Assembly (NCBI RefSeq): GCF_947242115.1 | Contig: NC_074717.1 | Location: 37,003,201-37,067,200 of the forward strand | Source: Biomphalaria glabrata | Lineage: Eukaryota; Mollusca; Gastropoda; Planorbidae | Length of the DNA stretch: 64,000 nt | Reading direction: 5' to 3' | Shown: positions 34,401-41,329 of the stretch, piece by piece | How the letters are laid out: each line of letters begins with the position of its first letter | Position numbering within the stretch: the stretch's first letter is position 1 | Program-made: the position numbers and the translations under genes | The notes under the pieces: generated by a model | Databases searched by the model: none | What the model was told of the DNA's origin: nothing | Seen by the model: only the letters and a program-made list of their open reading frames with translations

Positions 34401-35792
34401 TAAGATTCATTCACACTCATTTGGCACGAAGAAACCTACACTTCTCACCTTGTTTCTTGGGGAAGTAATTCTTCAAAAATTTGCTTGTGAGGGTGCTTAT
34501 CAAACAGGTAGTCTAACAGTTCTTTTCTAAATAAAAGCATGTCTGCAATCAGGTTGACCACCACTGATTTGTTAGGTTCCTTGTCAAGTGGGAACCTCAA
34601 TCCAAAGCTCACATGCTCTGTGTAACCAAGCTGCTCCAGTATAATCTCAAAACCCTGTTATAAGTTTTTATAAACAGAATTTGGATTTGGTTAAGCAGAT
34701 GAATGAAAAGTAAACAAAGATTAAAGTATGCCTCTATAGTTTATGTGTTGTTATAAAAGGTGGAATTCTGCCACTGCTGGTAACAAGCCTAAATGAGGGT
34801 TTGGTGTGGGGCTAGCAACCCCTCCCTGTTTAAACATTAATTGCTACAGAAACTGCAAACTTTAAACATGAAGATAATTTGATCAATCTATAAGGAGAGA
34901 GCTTTTTGCACTATGCACCCCAATGGCGTGGGAGAACCCATTCAAAAAGAAGACTAAACAATATAAAAAAGTATTTTCTTTAAGGTTTGTTTTTGCTAGT
35001 TTTATTCAGTATAAAAAAATCATTTTAAAATATCTTTTAAATATTTGAAAAAAAAAGTTGAAAATGTTAACTTTCTCATTTTCTTTTTAATGCAATAATT
35101 TTTTTTTCAACATGTATATATATAAAGTAAATGTAGTTAGGCCTTACATTGAAAGGTTTGATTTTCTTAAGAAAAAAGGTGTTATGGAAAGAAATGTTCC
35201 TCCATTGTCCAGTCCTTTTCTCTGGCTCTTTGATAAGGTATTTGGCATACTTCAAAATGGCATTCAAACCTGTAATGATATTCTTTAAGTCCTGTAAGCT
35301 CTGTGGATTATCAATAAAATAAAATAATGACACAAAAAAAAAACTAAGAAAATTAACAAAACTTAAGAAAAAACAAAAGGGACCTTTGCAATTGTTTGAA
35401 GGTTTTATGATTAGTAAAGCGCTTGGTTTCTGGGTTTAAATCTAGGTGAAAACTAAGATTTTGAATTTCTTTATTTACAGAATGAAACAATAAATGAAAG
35501 AAAAAAATTAAATACCAACCCTGTTGTTAAGTTCCAATAGTTCTTTCACACTGAGAATAGAATATTTATCTTCAAGTCTTGGACAGTCCAGCATAATAAG
35601 ATTTTGGATAATTTCTTCAGTAGGTGCCCCTTGTAAAATTGCATTTACTAAATGATGTTGGCAATCTTTCACAACTGAAGGTATGTGCTCCTCCTCACCA
35701 GTTTCATCAATTAGCAGCACACCTGGCGGTGGATCACGACCTGACATCATTGATGTCACAAAACCCCCAAGTTTACCTATAAAATTAGGCAT
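10940..35792 (-). CDS. RNF31: RNF31/HOIP, RBR E3 ligase of the linear ubiquitin assembly complex (26 coding exons)
   Basis: Twenty-six exons splice in one open frame of 5196 nt (about 1731 aa plus stop). Domains in order: PUB (about 30-200), B-box-like zinc finger (346-390), a Q/P/N-rich insert with a coiled coil (about 470-870), one NZF (916-945), UBA region (1125-1290), RING1 (1364-1420), IBR (1460-1505), RING2 (1538-1600) and LDD to the C terminus. The RING2 catalytic cysteine is Cys1553 in [10 protein letters not shown], with the spacing of human C871/C874/C885. HOIP makes Met1-linked ubiquitin chains in NF-kB and cell-death signalling. Human HOIP has two NZFs; I find one. The first ATG is in an exon that follows an acceptor, so a 5' UTR or further upstream exon exists. 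Codon phase agrees at all 25 junctions, which supports the model strongly. Confidence 0.93.
11259..11281. repeat. Poly-C run
   Basis: More than 20 consecutive C in the last RNF31 intron. Length in an assembly is unreliable. Confidence 0.9.
11831..11999 (-). CDS. RNF31: RNF31 exon 25 (LDD helices)
   Basis: [20 protein letters not shown] ... ETYVNSLRK, matching human 'AHYKEYLVSLINAHSLDP'. Acceptor tttcag|A completes a Glu codon. Donor AAG|GTAAGG. Confidence 0.93.
12194..12342 (-). CDS. RNF31: RNF31 exon 24 (LDD)
   Basis: [20 protein letters not shown], then [20 protein letters not shown] and DGQAGLC. Human 'NNVMFNTEPP ... CRVIEQKEVPNGLRDEACGKET'. This linear-chain-determining domain orients the acceptor ubiquitin. 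Confidence 0.93.
13105..13152. repeat. Short tandem repeat (gaacaaacaatacaaat, ~17 bp x3)
   Basis: Three near-perfect units in the RNF31 intron between exons 23 and 24. Confidence 0.8.
13362..13475 (-). CDS. RNF31: RNF31 exon 23 (RING2 end / LDD)
   Basis: [38 protein letters not shown]. The human equivalent is 'CRVKKSLHGHHPRDCLFYLRDW'. Donor AAG|GTATGG. Confidence 0.93.
13647..13765 (-). CDS. RNF31: RNF31 exon 22 (RING2, catalytic cysteine)
   Basis: [20 protein letters not shown], then [18 protein letters not shown]. The third Cys (GGC-MHF) aligns with the human thioester-forming C885 and keeps the following His. Donor GAT|GTAACT. Confidence 0.95.
13913..14027 (-). CDS. RNF31: RNF31 exon 21 (IBR to RING2 linker)
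   Basis: [20 protein letters not shown] ... [11 protein letters not shown], matching human 'WEEQHRGRSCEDFQNWKRMND ... GLAMYLQENGI'. Ends in phase 1 at ATAG|GTCGGG. Confidence 0.93.
14376..14665. repeat. 43-bp minisatellite derived from an RNF31 5' splice site
   Basis: Six units with starts 43, 43, 44, 43 and 43 bp apart, plus a seventh partly overlapping the end of exon 20. Read on the minus strand, each unit contains AAAAAAGAG|GTATAC, the counterpart of the real junction AAAAAAGAG|GTTTGC, followed by the intron start. The array therefore duplicates the exon end and donor. Confidence 0.92.
14647..14742 (-). CDS. RNF31: RNF31 exon 20 (IBR zinc finger)
   Basis: 32 aa: [20 protein letters not shown], then [15 protein letters not shown] ligands are conserved. 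The donor GAG|GTTTGC is weak. Immediately downstream the exon-intron junction has been copied into a 43-bp minisatellite. Confidence 0.92.
15037..15135 (-). CDS. RNF31: RNF31 exon 19 (helix into IBR)
   Basis: 33 aa: [27 protein letters not shown]. Human 'PDAYALFHKKLTEGVLMRDPKFLWCAQ'. The first IBR cysteine is here. Donor CAT|GTAAGT. Confidence 0.92.
15265..15438 (-). CDS. RNF31: RNF31 exon 18 (RING1)
   Basis: 58 aa: [20 protein letters not shown], then [20 protein letters not shown]. These are the remaining RING1 zinc ligands, as in human 'CECTICPDCFRQHFTIALKE'. Donor TTG|GTGAGT. Confidence 0.94.
15826..16470 (+). mobile_element. Candidate LTR-like fossil (solo LTR?)
   Basis: Begins tgttataaacctggtggtg and contains a CpG-richer stretch with a TATATAA box, an ATTAAA signal downstream and a sharp composition change in the RNF31 intron. 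A 128-bp segment (15983-16110) is repeated in tandem at 16111-16238, including the TATA box. No coding region. The right border and target duplication are not clear, so the LTR assignment is tentative. It looks old. Confidence 0.35.
16561..16776 (-). CDS. RNF31: RNF31 exon 17 (pre-RING helix and RING1 start)
   Basis: 72 aa including [29 protein letters not shown] and the first RING1 cysteine pair in [15 protein letters not shown]. Human 'LPSWGRAELALSLLQ' and 'QECAVCGWALPHNRM' are close matches. Confidence 0.93.
17325..17594 (-). CDS. RNF31: RNF31 exon 16 (UBA region, part 2)
   Basis: 90 aa, [20 protein letters not shown] through [15 protein letters not shown], matching human 'LGFGPEEGSLQALF ... 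LEPFRQRLWDSGPEP'. Phase 0 both ends; donor GAG|GTTAGT. Confidence 0.9.
17790..18460. repeat. Degenerate ~30-bp minisatellite split by a LINE fragment
   Basis: Units like gacatctatttcagccttat(gatg) occur at 17807-17935 and again at 18305-18455. The LINE 3' fragment at 17938-18300 sits between the two halves. Confidence 0.75.
17938..18300 (+). mobile_element. LINE 3'-end fragment with C-terminal C2H2 finger
   Basis: An open stretch of about 100 aa ends in [20 protein letters not shown] and a stop. The 'CxxCGxxCxSRIGLxSH' finger is the usual C terminus of a group of molluscan LINE ORF2 proteins. The region before it ([20 protein letters not shown]) matches the linker after the RT domain. It is 5'-truncated and in antisense to RNF31. 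Confidence 0.72.
18595..19632 (+). mobile_element. 5'-truncated Jockey/CR1-type LINE (RT domain and thumb)
   Basis: Reads [20 protein letters not shown], then [11 protein letters not shown] (RT catalytic F/YADD) and, in one 229-codon open stretch (18862-19551), [36 protein letters not shown] and the usual RT C-terminal region. One TAA at 18735-18737 interrupts the fragment. It ends in a TAAGA-type tail (19608-19630). Inserted in the RNF31 intron in antisense orientation. Likely fairly recent. Confidence 0.88.
19922..20191 (-). CDS. RNF31: RNF31 exon 15 (UBA region, part 1)
   Basis: 90 aa: [20 protein letters not shown] ... [17 protein letters not shown]. Human counterpart: 'LQYSGTEVPLQWLRSEL ... 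AWLDRHGNLDEAVEEC'. This helical domain binds the UBL of HOIL-1 in vertebrates. Confidence 0.92.
21196..21343 (-). repeat. tRNA-derived SINE, family A (partial)
   Basis: The tRNA-like head (reverse strand: ggtggccaagtggttaagcg, box B-like gggttcaaatc) and part of the body are present. The rest is missing. Confidence 0.75.
21585..21869 (-). CDS. RNF31: RNF31 exon 14 (linker into UBA)
   Basis: 95 aa. A Pro/Lys-rich linker leads into [20 protein letters not shown], matching human 'KQRQDKMREEGLQLVSMI' at the start of the UBA region. Donor AAA|GTATGT. Confidence 0.85.
22146..22223 (-). CDS. RNF31: RNF31 exon 13 (charged helix)
   Basis: 26 aa: [19 protein letters not shown] and flank, phase 0 at both ends, acceptor aaccag|GTGATG, donor CCT|GTAAGT. 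The bases flanking the 5' and 3' sides of the preceding intron are near-identical (AACAGGTGATG / ACCAGGTGATG). Confidence 0.8.
22385..22660. repeat. GA-rich degenerate minisatellite
   Basis: Repeats of (t)acaagtcttaacaaag plus (GA)n and gatgttac, with a unit of roughly 45-60 bp, in the RNF31 intron between exons 12 and 13. It produces spurious Arg-Glu-repeat ORFs. Confidence 0.85.
22905..23025. repeat. Three tandem ~42-bp units
   Basis: acttcttggtaaaatgattg cttatcattagcaacca-type unit repeated three times in the same intron. Confidence 0.85.
23128..23389 (-). CDS. RNF31: RNF31 exon 12 (Npl4-type zinc finger)
   Basis: Encodes [20 protein letters not shown], a canonical NZF (W-x-C-x2-C ... 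C-x2-C) with the ubiquitin-binding TF pair. An acidic Ser/Glu/Asp-rich tail follows. Human HOIP has two such fingers. Confidence 0.92.
23562..23780 (-). repeat. tRNA-derived SINE, family A (diverged)
   Basis: Contains gtggccagcacaac, actcattagaaatgggtgaa and the reversed tRNA-like head ending ctcagccaccatgcccccat. Confidence 0.65.
24300..25150 (-). mobile_element. 5'-truncated LINE with RNase H domain (I-group type)
   Basis: Minus strand: [40 protein letters not shown] (RNase H 'TD..T.L.ALQ' and 'PaH.gl.GNEkAD'), followed by a Cys-rich end ([19 protein letters not shown]) and a GAA-repeat tail at 24310-24329. Related 3' ends lie at 29.5 and 57.3 kb. Confidence 0.8.
25547..25665 (-). CDS. RNF31: RNF31 exon 11 (linker before NZF)
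   Basis: Acceptor tttacag|TAT, donor tccAG|GTATCT. Ends in LLHGLYQSS plus a split Arg codon that is completed by the NZF exon, giving ...SSRWQCEHC. Confidence 0.8.
26695..26875 (-). mobile_element. LINE 3'-end fragment (same family as 541-870)
   Basis: Shares ggcctccttcagtcgtaaga-tgaccgtggttcatct, gagagacactcccgtccaca and gccttcgctttggtg with the copy near the window start. A (TCA)n run at its left is the likely tail. Confidence 0.6.
27321..27392 (-). CDS. RNF31: RNF31 exon 10 (linker)
   Basis: 24 aa, phase 0 at both ends, acceptor cttgtag|CAT and donor AGG|GTGAGT. Encodes [20 protein letters not shown]. Confidence 0.72.
27679..28822 (-). CDS. RNF31: RNF31 exon 9 (large disordered Q/P/N-rich insert with coiled coil)
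   Basis: About 381 aa in one exon, open throughout. The first two thirds are rich in Gln, Pro, His, Asn and Tyr (for example [19 protein letters not shown]). The last third is a charged helix ([20 protein letters not shown] ... [14 protein letters not shown]) that looks coiled-coil. Human HOIP has only a short linker between its B-box and NZFs, so most of the extra length of this protein is here. Confidence 0.85.
29290..29430 (-). pseudogene. Orphan exon-like segment, ankyrin-flavoured (not part of RNF31)
   Basis: A 141-bp stretch (47 codons, no stop) with a strong acceptor (cctggctccacag|GCAGAG) and a donor (GTT|GTATGT), symmetric phase 0. It encodes [30 protein letters not shown], which resembles an ankyrin-type 'GRTPxxLA' repeat. 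RNF31 exons 8-9 join in phase 2, in which this segment would hit a stop, so it is not an RNF31 cassette. It may be a copied exon of another gene, adjoining a LINE 3' end. Confidence 0.3.
29480..29640 (+). mobile_element. LINE 3' end (same family as 24300-25150)
   Basis: Matches the reverse of 24.3-24.48 kb: ctatatggagagctccctga, ttggtctagtcatatgaacg, ending in GATGAAGAAGAA and A-rich sequence. Confidence 0.75.
30090..30335 (-). repeat. tRNA-derived SINE, family A
   Basis: Nearly complete reversed copy (taaagttcccctttcagacc ... actcaaacccgggaacccgg), in the RNF31 intron between exons 8 and 9. Confidence 0.75.
30746..30895 (-). CDS. RNF31: RNF31 exon 8 (linker)
   Basis: Acceptor ttccag|G, donor aatAG|GTTTGT. 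Encodes [17 protein letters not shown] and a polar linker ending in HFNR. Phase fits both neighbours. Confidence 0.75.
31357..31579 (-). CDS. RNF31: RNF31 exon 7 (B-box-like zinc finger)
   Basis: Encodes [20 protein letters not shown], continuing [18 protein letters not shown]. This is the Cys/His pattern of the human HOIP zinc finger ('CFLCGSAPGTLHCPSCKQAL ... HLFHGHPSRAHH'). Donor accaa|GTAAGT. Confidence 0.9.
31757..31905 (-). repeat. tRNA-derived SINE, family A (partial)
   Basis: gatgatgtaaagatcatcag ... gccaagtgctttaacactcagccacc reads as a shortened reversed copy. Confidence 0.65.
32265..32385 (-). CDS. RNF31: RNF31 exon 6 (linker; two candidate donors)
   Basis: Begins at gcag|ACTTCAGAT. 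The phase of the following B-box exon requires the donor G|GTAATT, whose GT starts at 32264. A stronger-looking GTAAGT starts 43 bp earlier, at 32307, and would shift the frame. Encodes a Ser-rich low-complexity linker. Confidence 0.65.
32669..32841. repeat. 43-bp minisatellite x4
   Basis: Units beginning cacaaactgctttacacagg start exactly 43 bp apart (32669, 32712, 32755, 32798), in the RNF31 intron between exons 5 and 6. Confidence 0.9.
32950..33105 (-). CDS. RNF31: RNF31 exon 5 (linker)
   Basis: 52 aa acidic/Asn-rich linker, phase 0 at both ends, between AG at 33107-33106 and a GTAATT donor. No named domain. Assigned by phase and position. Confidence 0.72.
33511..33665 (+). repeat. tRNA-derived SINE, family B
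   Basis: tRNA-like head (gcctggtcgcgtggtttgcg, box B gggttcaaaccc) and body cgtcctgcgggaggtttgga, ctctgaaggaacatccg. Followed to about 33905 by a diverged copy of the element also seen at 54.64 and 61.27 kb. Confidence 0.8.
34136..34265 (-). CDS. RNF31: RNF31 exon 4
   Basis: Acceptor cattctag|A completes the Arg codon. Encodes [20 protein letters not shown] and a Ser/Met-rich linker. Donor AAAT|GTATGT, phase 0. Confidence 0.8.
34449..34654 (-). CDS. RNF31: RNF31 exon 3 (PUB end)
   Basis: Encodes [15 protein letters not shown] and [19 protein letters not shown], matching human 'VLRLYGYTEEQ' and 'LLLRTELSLLLQNTHPRQQ'. Ends in phase 2 at ACAAG|GTGAGA. Confidence 0.88.
35148..35300 (-). CDS. 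RNF31: RNF31 exon 2 (PUB core)
   Basis: Encodes 51 aa including [11 protein letters not shown] and [12 protein letters not shown]. These match human 'LNILEKYGRNL' and 'YWRGVKFNNPVF', the OTULIN/SPATA2-binding pocket with its conserved Asn. Donor TTCAAT|GTAAGG. Confidence 0.88.
35406..35480 (+). repeat. SINE family A head fragment
   Basis: gattagtaaagcgcttggtt ... gggtttaaatctaggtgaaaac keeps the tRNA-like part only. Confidence 0.5.
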
Positions 35793-35798
35793 TTCAAC
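35520..35798 (-). CDS. RNF31: RNF31 exon 1 (start codon, PUB domain begins)
   Basis: Acceptor ttgcag|GTTGAA lies just before the ATG at 35792-35790, and the frame is open back to the acceptor. An upstream non-coding or short coding exon is therefore expected. It encodes [12 protein letters not shown], then the first PUB helices. The donor AGG|GTTGGT is weak but is required by phase and by similarity to the next exon. Confidence 0.85.
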
Positions 35799-36044
35799 CT
35801 GCAAAGAAATTAAATTAAAAAAGAATTTTGAAGAAAGATTAAAAAGCCCATTCTAAAAAAAAAATCTAAAATCTAGAACCTCTATTTTTGTTTCAATATA
35901 GTAGTCTTATATATTTTAAGCCTACTGACACTATTATCAACATTGTTTCAATAACCTTGACCCCATTCAATTATAATGATCTTGATGATAAGATGTGACA
36001 CAGTTTTAGCTATACTGTTATTCAAAGTAGATATTTTTCATTGA

Positions 36045-36930
36045 ATCTTCTTCTTCTAGCCTGCTTTATTGCTGATGAGCTGTGAGCTCTTTTGCAGACT
36101 GTGCCAAGGAAAAAAAGTGTGCTGGTTTCTTCAGTTGTTCAGTCCTGCCGTACAGGGTGTTGGTCATGTTGGGCTGTAGTGGAAGTAGGGTCTGCCTAAG
36201 GTGGATTAGGAAGGGGCATTCAAAGAGAATATGGTTTACGGTTTCATAAGGGTGGGCACAGTGTCTGCAAAGGGGGAGTTGTGTGGAGTTTATTTTGTTC
36301 AGAAGGTAATTTAATAAAGGTGTGTGTCCTGTTCTTAGTTGGAAAAATGGAGATTGTTCTTTGCGGGGGGAGGAAGTTAATACTGTCCAGTTTGTTAGGC
36401 ATAGTCATTTCTTTGTACATGGCTCTGCCTGTGTTTCCTGATGCCCATTGGTTGAGCCACTCCTCTTTGTGATTGTTGACTAACATTGACCTTAGGGTGA
36501 GATAGTTTACAGGTCTATCTGGTTGTTCCATAGATGAACCTGCCTTTGATAGCTTTTCTGCCTTTTCATTTCCCATGATGCCAATGTGTCCAGGGATCCA
36601 CGGTAGTGTGATATTGATATTTAATTTTGATATCAACTGATGGATTATCACATTTAGTGTTGTCAACTCTCTTGTGCTGTTTGAGGTGCTGCTGTTAAGT
36701 GCTTGCAGAGTGGTTTGGGGGTCTGTAAAGACAATATCTGATGGTGATTGCACTCCTTCATATAATTTGTTTTCCATTGTCTGTAATGCTATGGTAATTG
36801 CCTCAATTTTGGCTTGAAAGTTTGAGCAGTAATCACCACAGGGTGCACTTATTTCAAAGTGTTTATTTTTAGGGAAGACCAGGAAGGCACCAAGACCAGC
36901 ATTGATGGTGGCTTTGAAGGCCAATCCGTT

Positions 36931-37019
<89 letters not shown>

Positions 37020-39775
37020 ATAGCTGTTTTGGATAACTCTCAATTACTTTGAGCATGCCAACTTTGAGCTCCAGTGGATTTGATTCTTTTGTTAAGGTTT
37101 TATTTAGTAAATGTGTTTTAATGTTTGGTTGTTTGTAGTTTGGTTCTGGCGTTATGTTTGAAAATCTGGTAATTTTTCTCTGTTATTGGGTAGGTGGTAT
37201 TTTAGGGCTAGTTTGACAATATGTTGGATCAGAGGTTTTTTTTGCTTTTTTTTTGGTCGTTTTTCCAATTTCTCTGTGTTAGTAGTTTATTAGGATGATC
37301 ATCCTCCAACCTTCTGTATCTCTCAAAAGCTTCTGATGCTGCTCTGTTGCGCCTTAAGATGTTCAATATTGGAGTCTATCTCATAGGCTGCTGTGTGAGT
37401 AGTTATCATACTAATTAGAAGCAAGGCTTGGTTTTGGATTGTGTATAATGATGATTGATAGGTTTTGTTGGTGGCTACTTTAAGGAGAGATAGTTATCCA
37501 TGACAGATCTGACGTATCCAGTGTATAACTGTCTTAAGGTTTTCTTTTCAGCTCCCCAGGATGTTCCTGCTAGGTTTTGTATTATGTTTAATCTTTGTGA
37601 TGCCTTTTCTTTTAAATCTGTCATAAAATGTTTTAGAGACAGTCTTTGGTCTAATTTTACACCAAAATATGTTGGATTTTCTTCTTTATTTATTGGTTGT
37701 GAGTTTATTTTTAGGATGTAGTTTCTTTTTGCTGTTTTGTTGCTGTGGCTAAAGATTGAATAAACTGTCTTTTCTTTGTTTATTTCCATTTTCCATAGTT
37801 TTGAATATGTGGAGATAGTTGTGAGGGCTCTATTTAATTTGGATCTAGTTAGCACTGAATATTTCTCTCTAGTCCAAATTAAAAGGTCGTCTGCATAAAG
37901 TGCCTTATTGACCAAAATGAGCTCCGGGAGGTCATTCATGAAGATTAGAAAGAGAGTGCAGCTAAGGGCTGAACCTTGTGGTAGTCCTTCTTCCAAACTT
38001 TTTTTTACTAGAGATGGTACCTTCAAATCGGGTTTGGATGGTTCTGTTTTTTAAGAATGCCCTAATCCAGCTGTACATTCTTCCAAGGATGCCCATTTTT
38101 TTCATTTTCAAAAATAACCTTTTCTCCACACTCTATCATAGGCTTGCTGCAAATCTATAAATACTGCTGTAGTGTGCTTGTTTTCATGAAACCCTTCTAC
38201 TGTGTCATGGATAAAACGAAAGAGGTGGTCTTCTGTTCTACTTGCTTTCCTAAAGCCAGCTTGTGCATTGTGGAGTGAGCAAGTACTTTCTAGCCACCAA
38301 TAAAGTCGGTTATTGATAATTTTTTCTGCCATTTTGCCAATGTTGGATGTTAGAGATATTGGTCTATAACTTTTTGGGTCTCCAGGTGGTTTATTTTTCT
38401 TTAAAATGGGTATTATGTTTGCGGTTCTCCATTCCTGTGGTATGTCTCCAGTTTTCCATGTATGGTTGATAAAGTTAAGTATACAGTTTCAGGTCCTAGT
38501 CCCCGAATCATTTCATTTGTTATTTTATCGGGTCCAGGGGATTTTCTTGACTAGAGGCTTTTTAGGGCAGTATTGAGCTCATGTAGAGTGAAGGGAGTGT
38601 CAAAGATCTGACAGTTGACTGTTGGAGCTTTTTCTTCTTTCTTTAAGATATTACTAAAGGCCTGGTCTAGTTGTTTTCTTGGCTTTGACTTGTTAATGCT
38701 GGCAAAATATTTATTGAAGGTTTCAGCCTTTTTAAGGTTTTCTGTTATTATGTCGTCAGTGCCTTTTATAGGTTGGGGGTTTGTTATTTGTTTCTTCCCT
38801 GCTAGCCGGTGCAGAAGGGTCCAGGCCTTTCGACCATCCTTGTTTAGATCTAGTTGTTCGCATGTTGTGATCCACTTTTTCTTTTTTTCTGTTTTAATTT
38901 TGTATCTTATAAGCCCTGTCAATTTGTTGTACGCTAAAAATTGTCTTGTTCTCTCTAGTAGATTTTTTTTCTATAGTCTTCCTGGCCATGTTTCTTTCTT
39001 TTACTAATTTATCTAATTCAGGTGTCCAAAAAGGTTTGTATTTCTTAATTTGGCCTCGAGGGATGTGTTTTTTTGCTGCTTGTAAGATGTTGGAGACTAT
39101 TGTGTAGGTTGAATTGACATCTGTCTCCATTATGCTTGATAGTCTTGTGTCTGTTTCTTGTGAAAAAGCTGCCCAGTTAGCTTTTTTATAGTTCCATCTA
39201 GTTGTTTTGCTGGATTGGTATCTACCTGGCGTTCCAATATTGAGGAGTATAGGCCTGTGGTCACTACCTATGTCTTCAAGTACTGTTATTTTAGAAGAGT
39301 CAGTAATGTCTGTAGAGATAAAAGTTAGGTCAGGTCTGCTAGTTGTGTTGTGTGCTCTGTGGAGGAAAGTTGGAGGTGAAGTTTTGTTTTGCAGAAGTTG
39401 TAGGTTAGAGGCATTTGTTACATCCTCTATTTCTTTGCCACGCTTGTTGTAGTGTGGGTAGCCTAGGGAAGGTGTGTGTGCATTTAAGTCACCAGCTATC
39501 ATTGTCCTTGTGTAGTGTGGTAGTTGTAGGTCTATTTCTGCTGTTGAAGATGGTGGGCAATAGAAGTTTTTGATGGTGTACTTAGTTCCTCCTCTCCAAA
39601 GAAGTATTTCCTGCATGTCGATATCTGTATACAGTATTGTTCTGTACATGTTTTACTGTTGCTTGAGTGTTGTTTCTTATGAGGGTCATAATTCCCTGAC
39701 ATTTGGTGCAAAGGCATCTGTACTTTCATTGGATATGCTAGATGTTTTTATCCTCTATCAATTGTTCATCTAACA
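36045..39775 (-). mobile_element. I-clade (Nimbus/BgI-like) LINE, 5'-truncated: endonuclease-RT-RNase H
   Basis: Minus strand in order: APE endonuclease (MIAGDLNAHTPSLGYPHYNK, DLTFISTDI, GSDHRPILLNI; 39649-38894), linker with WTLLHRLAGKKQI, RT (AVFIDLQQAYDRVWRKG; GLPQGSALSCTLFLIFMNDL; LYADDLLIWT; 38332-37475), RNase H (FTDPQTTLQALNSSTSN, PWIPGHIGIMGNEKAEKLSK; 37000-36244), then a Cys/His-type end and a GAA-rich 3' tail. Several frame breaks separate the pieces. The first RNase H Asp reads Asn (YTNG). ORF1 and the 5' part of the endonuclease are absent. Confidence 0.9.
36933..37017. repeat. (TA)n microsatellite inside the LINE
   Basis: About 42 TA units, placed exactly where the LINE codes for the Tyr-Ile/Tyr residues just before the RNase H 'YTDGS' motif. 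It expands in frame as Tyr-Ile repeats. Confidence 0.95.
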
Positions 39776-39869
39776 TCCAAAAATTATCAAAGTGAGAATA
39801 AGCAACGTAATTCAAATATTATTATCATAATTATTTAAAATTTACAACCTTTGATTATCCTTCACCTTC

Positions 39870-40310
39870 ACCTATGCCGTAGTCTGCTGGAACGTCTTTC
39901 TCCATTTCTCTGTCTTTCACCTTCACTGGAATCTCTTTCAATGATAAGCTTGTCCATTCTTTGATGTTGTCTTCCTATTGCTTCCTCTGTCTGGCTCTTC
40001 TTTTTCTAGCACTGTTCCCTGCAGGAAGTTGGCATTTTCTGAGTGTCCTCAGCAGGTCATTGTAGGGCTCAATTCTCAACGTACCCTCTTTTGAATTTTC
40101 TTTTTTGTGATGCAGTTTTTTTTAGGTGATAACTAGGATTCTTATCTAGTATTTCGATTCCAAATTGGCTAGGGTCCCCTCCTATCTAATTTTATAGTTA
40201 GCTTCCAAGATTCACATGCATGCAAGAATGTGTCCATAACCAGGGATCTCACCAGTCTGACATTAATCCAGAGTAGAGAGCTAGGCCATTGTCAATCCAT
40301 ACTGTCATGA
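39870..40310 (-). mobile_element. LINE RT C-terminal fragment (second family)
   Basis: Minus strand reads VRLVRSLVMDTFLHACESWK, then a 'KRRRKRGRQ..+WEDNIKEWTGL'-like region (here EDNIKEWTSLSLKEIPVK) and EKWRK. This is the common RT tail of molluscan LINEs. Decayed, abutting the I-type LINE. Confidence 0.65.
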
Positions 40311-41274
40311 AAATTGTATATATATAAAATGTATATATGTACTCCCACGTCCGTTACAGATTTTACCCTAGATTTTTCTAAGTCCAACTTAATTCTTTAA
40401 ACTTAGACTAGAATATAGATATCTAGTTTCAAACTGAGCTTACCCAACATTGGCAACAATATAACTGTCCCAAGTACTTATAAATATATAAGTAGGCCTA
40501 CTTAGACTAAGCCTACTTTACTGGTGTAGTATCGAAATCTAGATTATTCTTACTCTACTACTTCTAGAAATATTCTAGATTCTAGATCTAGAAATTTTAT
40601 AAGAATTTAAGAAATAGATCTAGTTGTCAGTTGAATTGACAATCACATAATTATCACATATTAATTATTAATATTATAATAAAAGTAAAAGTAATAAATC
40701 TATAAATTTATAAATCTAAGACTAAGAGTCCAGGTCAGAGGTCTAGATCTAGTGATCTAGCCATTCTACTGTAACTGTAACACTGTATTGTAACTATTTT
40801 TCTAGGTTATAAAATTCTAGACTAGATACTCAGTACTGTGATACTGTAATTAATAATAATAATCTAAATCTAGATCTAATTACAGAGTCTAGATCTATAT
40901 TTAATTCTTAGTTCTATATCTATACAAAGAAATAGATAAATTAAATATAATAGACTAAATTTAAATAGATTATTAGAATTAGATATAGATCTTCCTACGA
41001 TCTCGATTTGTGTTCCTACCGTATGAGACAGAATCGGAAAATCCTATTGCGCTTATTTATAGAAATCTAGTGTTTTTTGTTTTTTTAATCTCAAGAGGGG
41101 AGAGAGGAATGGGAAATAAAAAGTAAGTACCGAAGAAACTGCCAAGAAATAATTATTTGTATTTACGGAGTATTTTCCTAATCGCAATAATATAATTAAT
41201 CTAGATTATTTCAATTCATTATGTAAAATAAACTATTTTGCAGATCTATCTAATAATTCTAAATAAATTGTTAT
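40311..41274. other. AT-rich DNA dense in TCTAGATC palindromes
   Basis: Many overlapping TCTAGA/AGATCT/TAGATCTA motifs and TAATAAT runs, no ORF. It may hold the RNF31 5' UTR or promoter, but no core promoter could be identified. Confidence 0.4.
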
Positions 41275-41314
41275 CTCAACTCTATGATATATTCATATAT
41301 ATCATAGAGTTGAG
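41275..41314. repeat. Perfect 18-bp inverted repeat, 4-nt loop
   Basis: ctcaactctatgatatat-tcat-atatatcatagagttgag: a near-perfect palindrome able to form a stable hairpin or cruciform. Confidence 0.95.
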
Positions 41315-41329
41315 GTATCCAGAAACACG

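Noticed and set aside
36849-37043. Tyr-Ile repeat protein
   Set aside because: Translation of a (TA)n tract inside a LINE.
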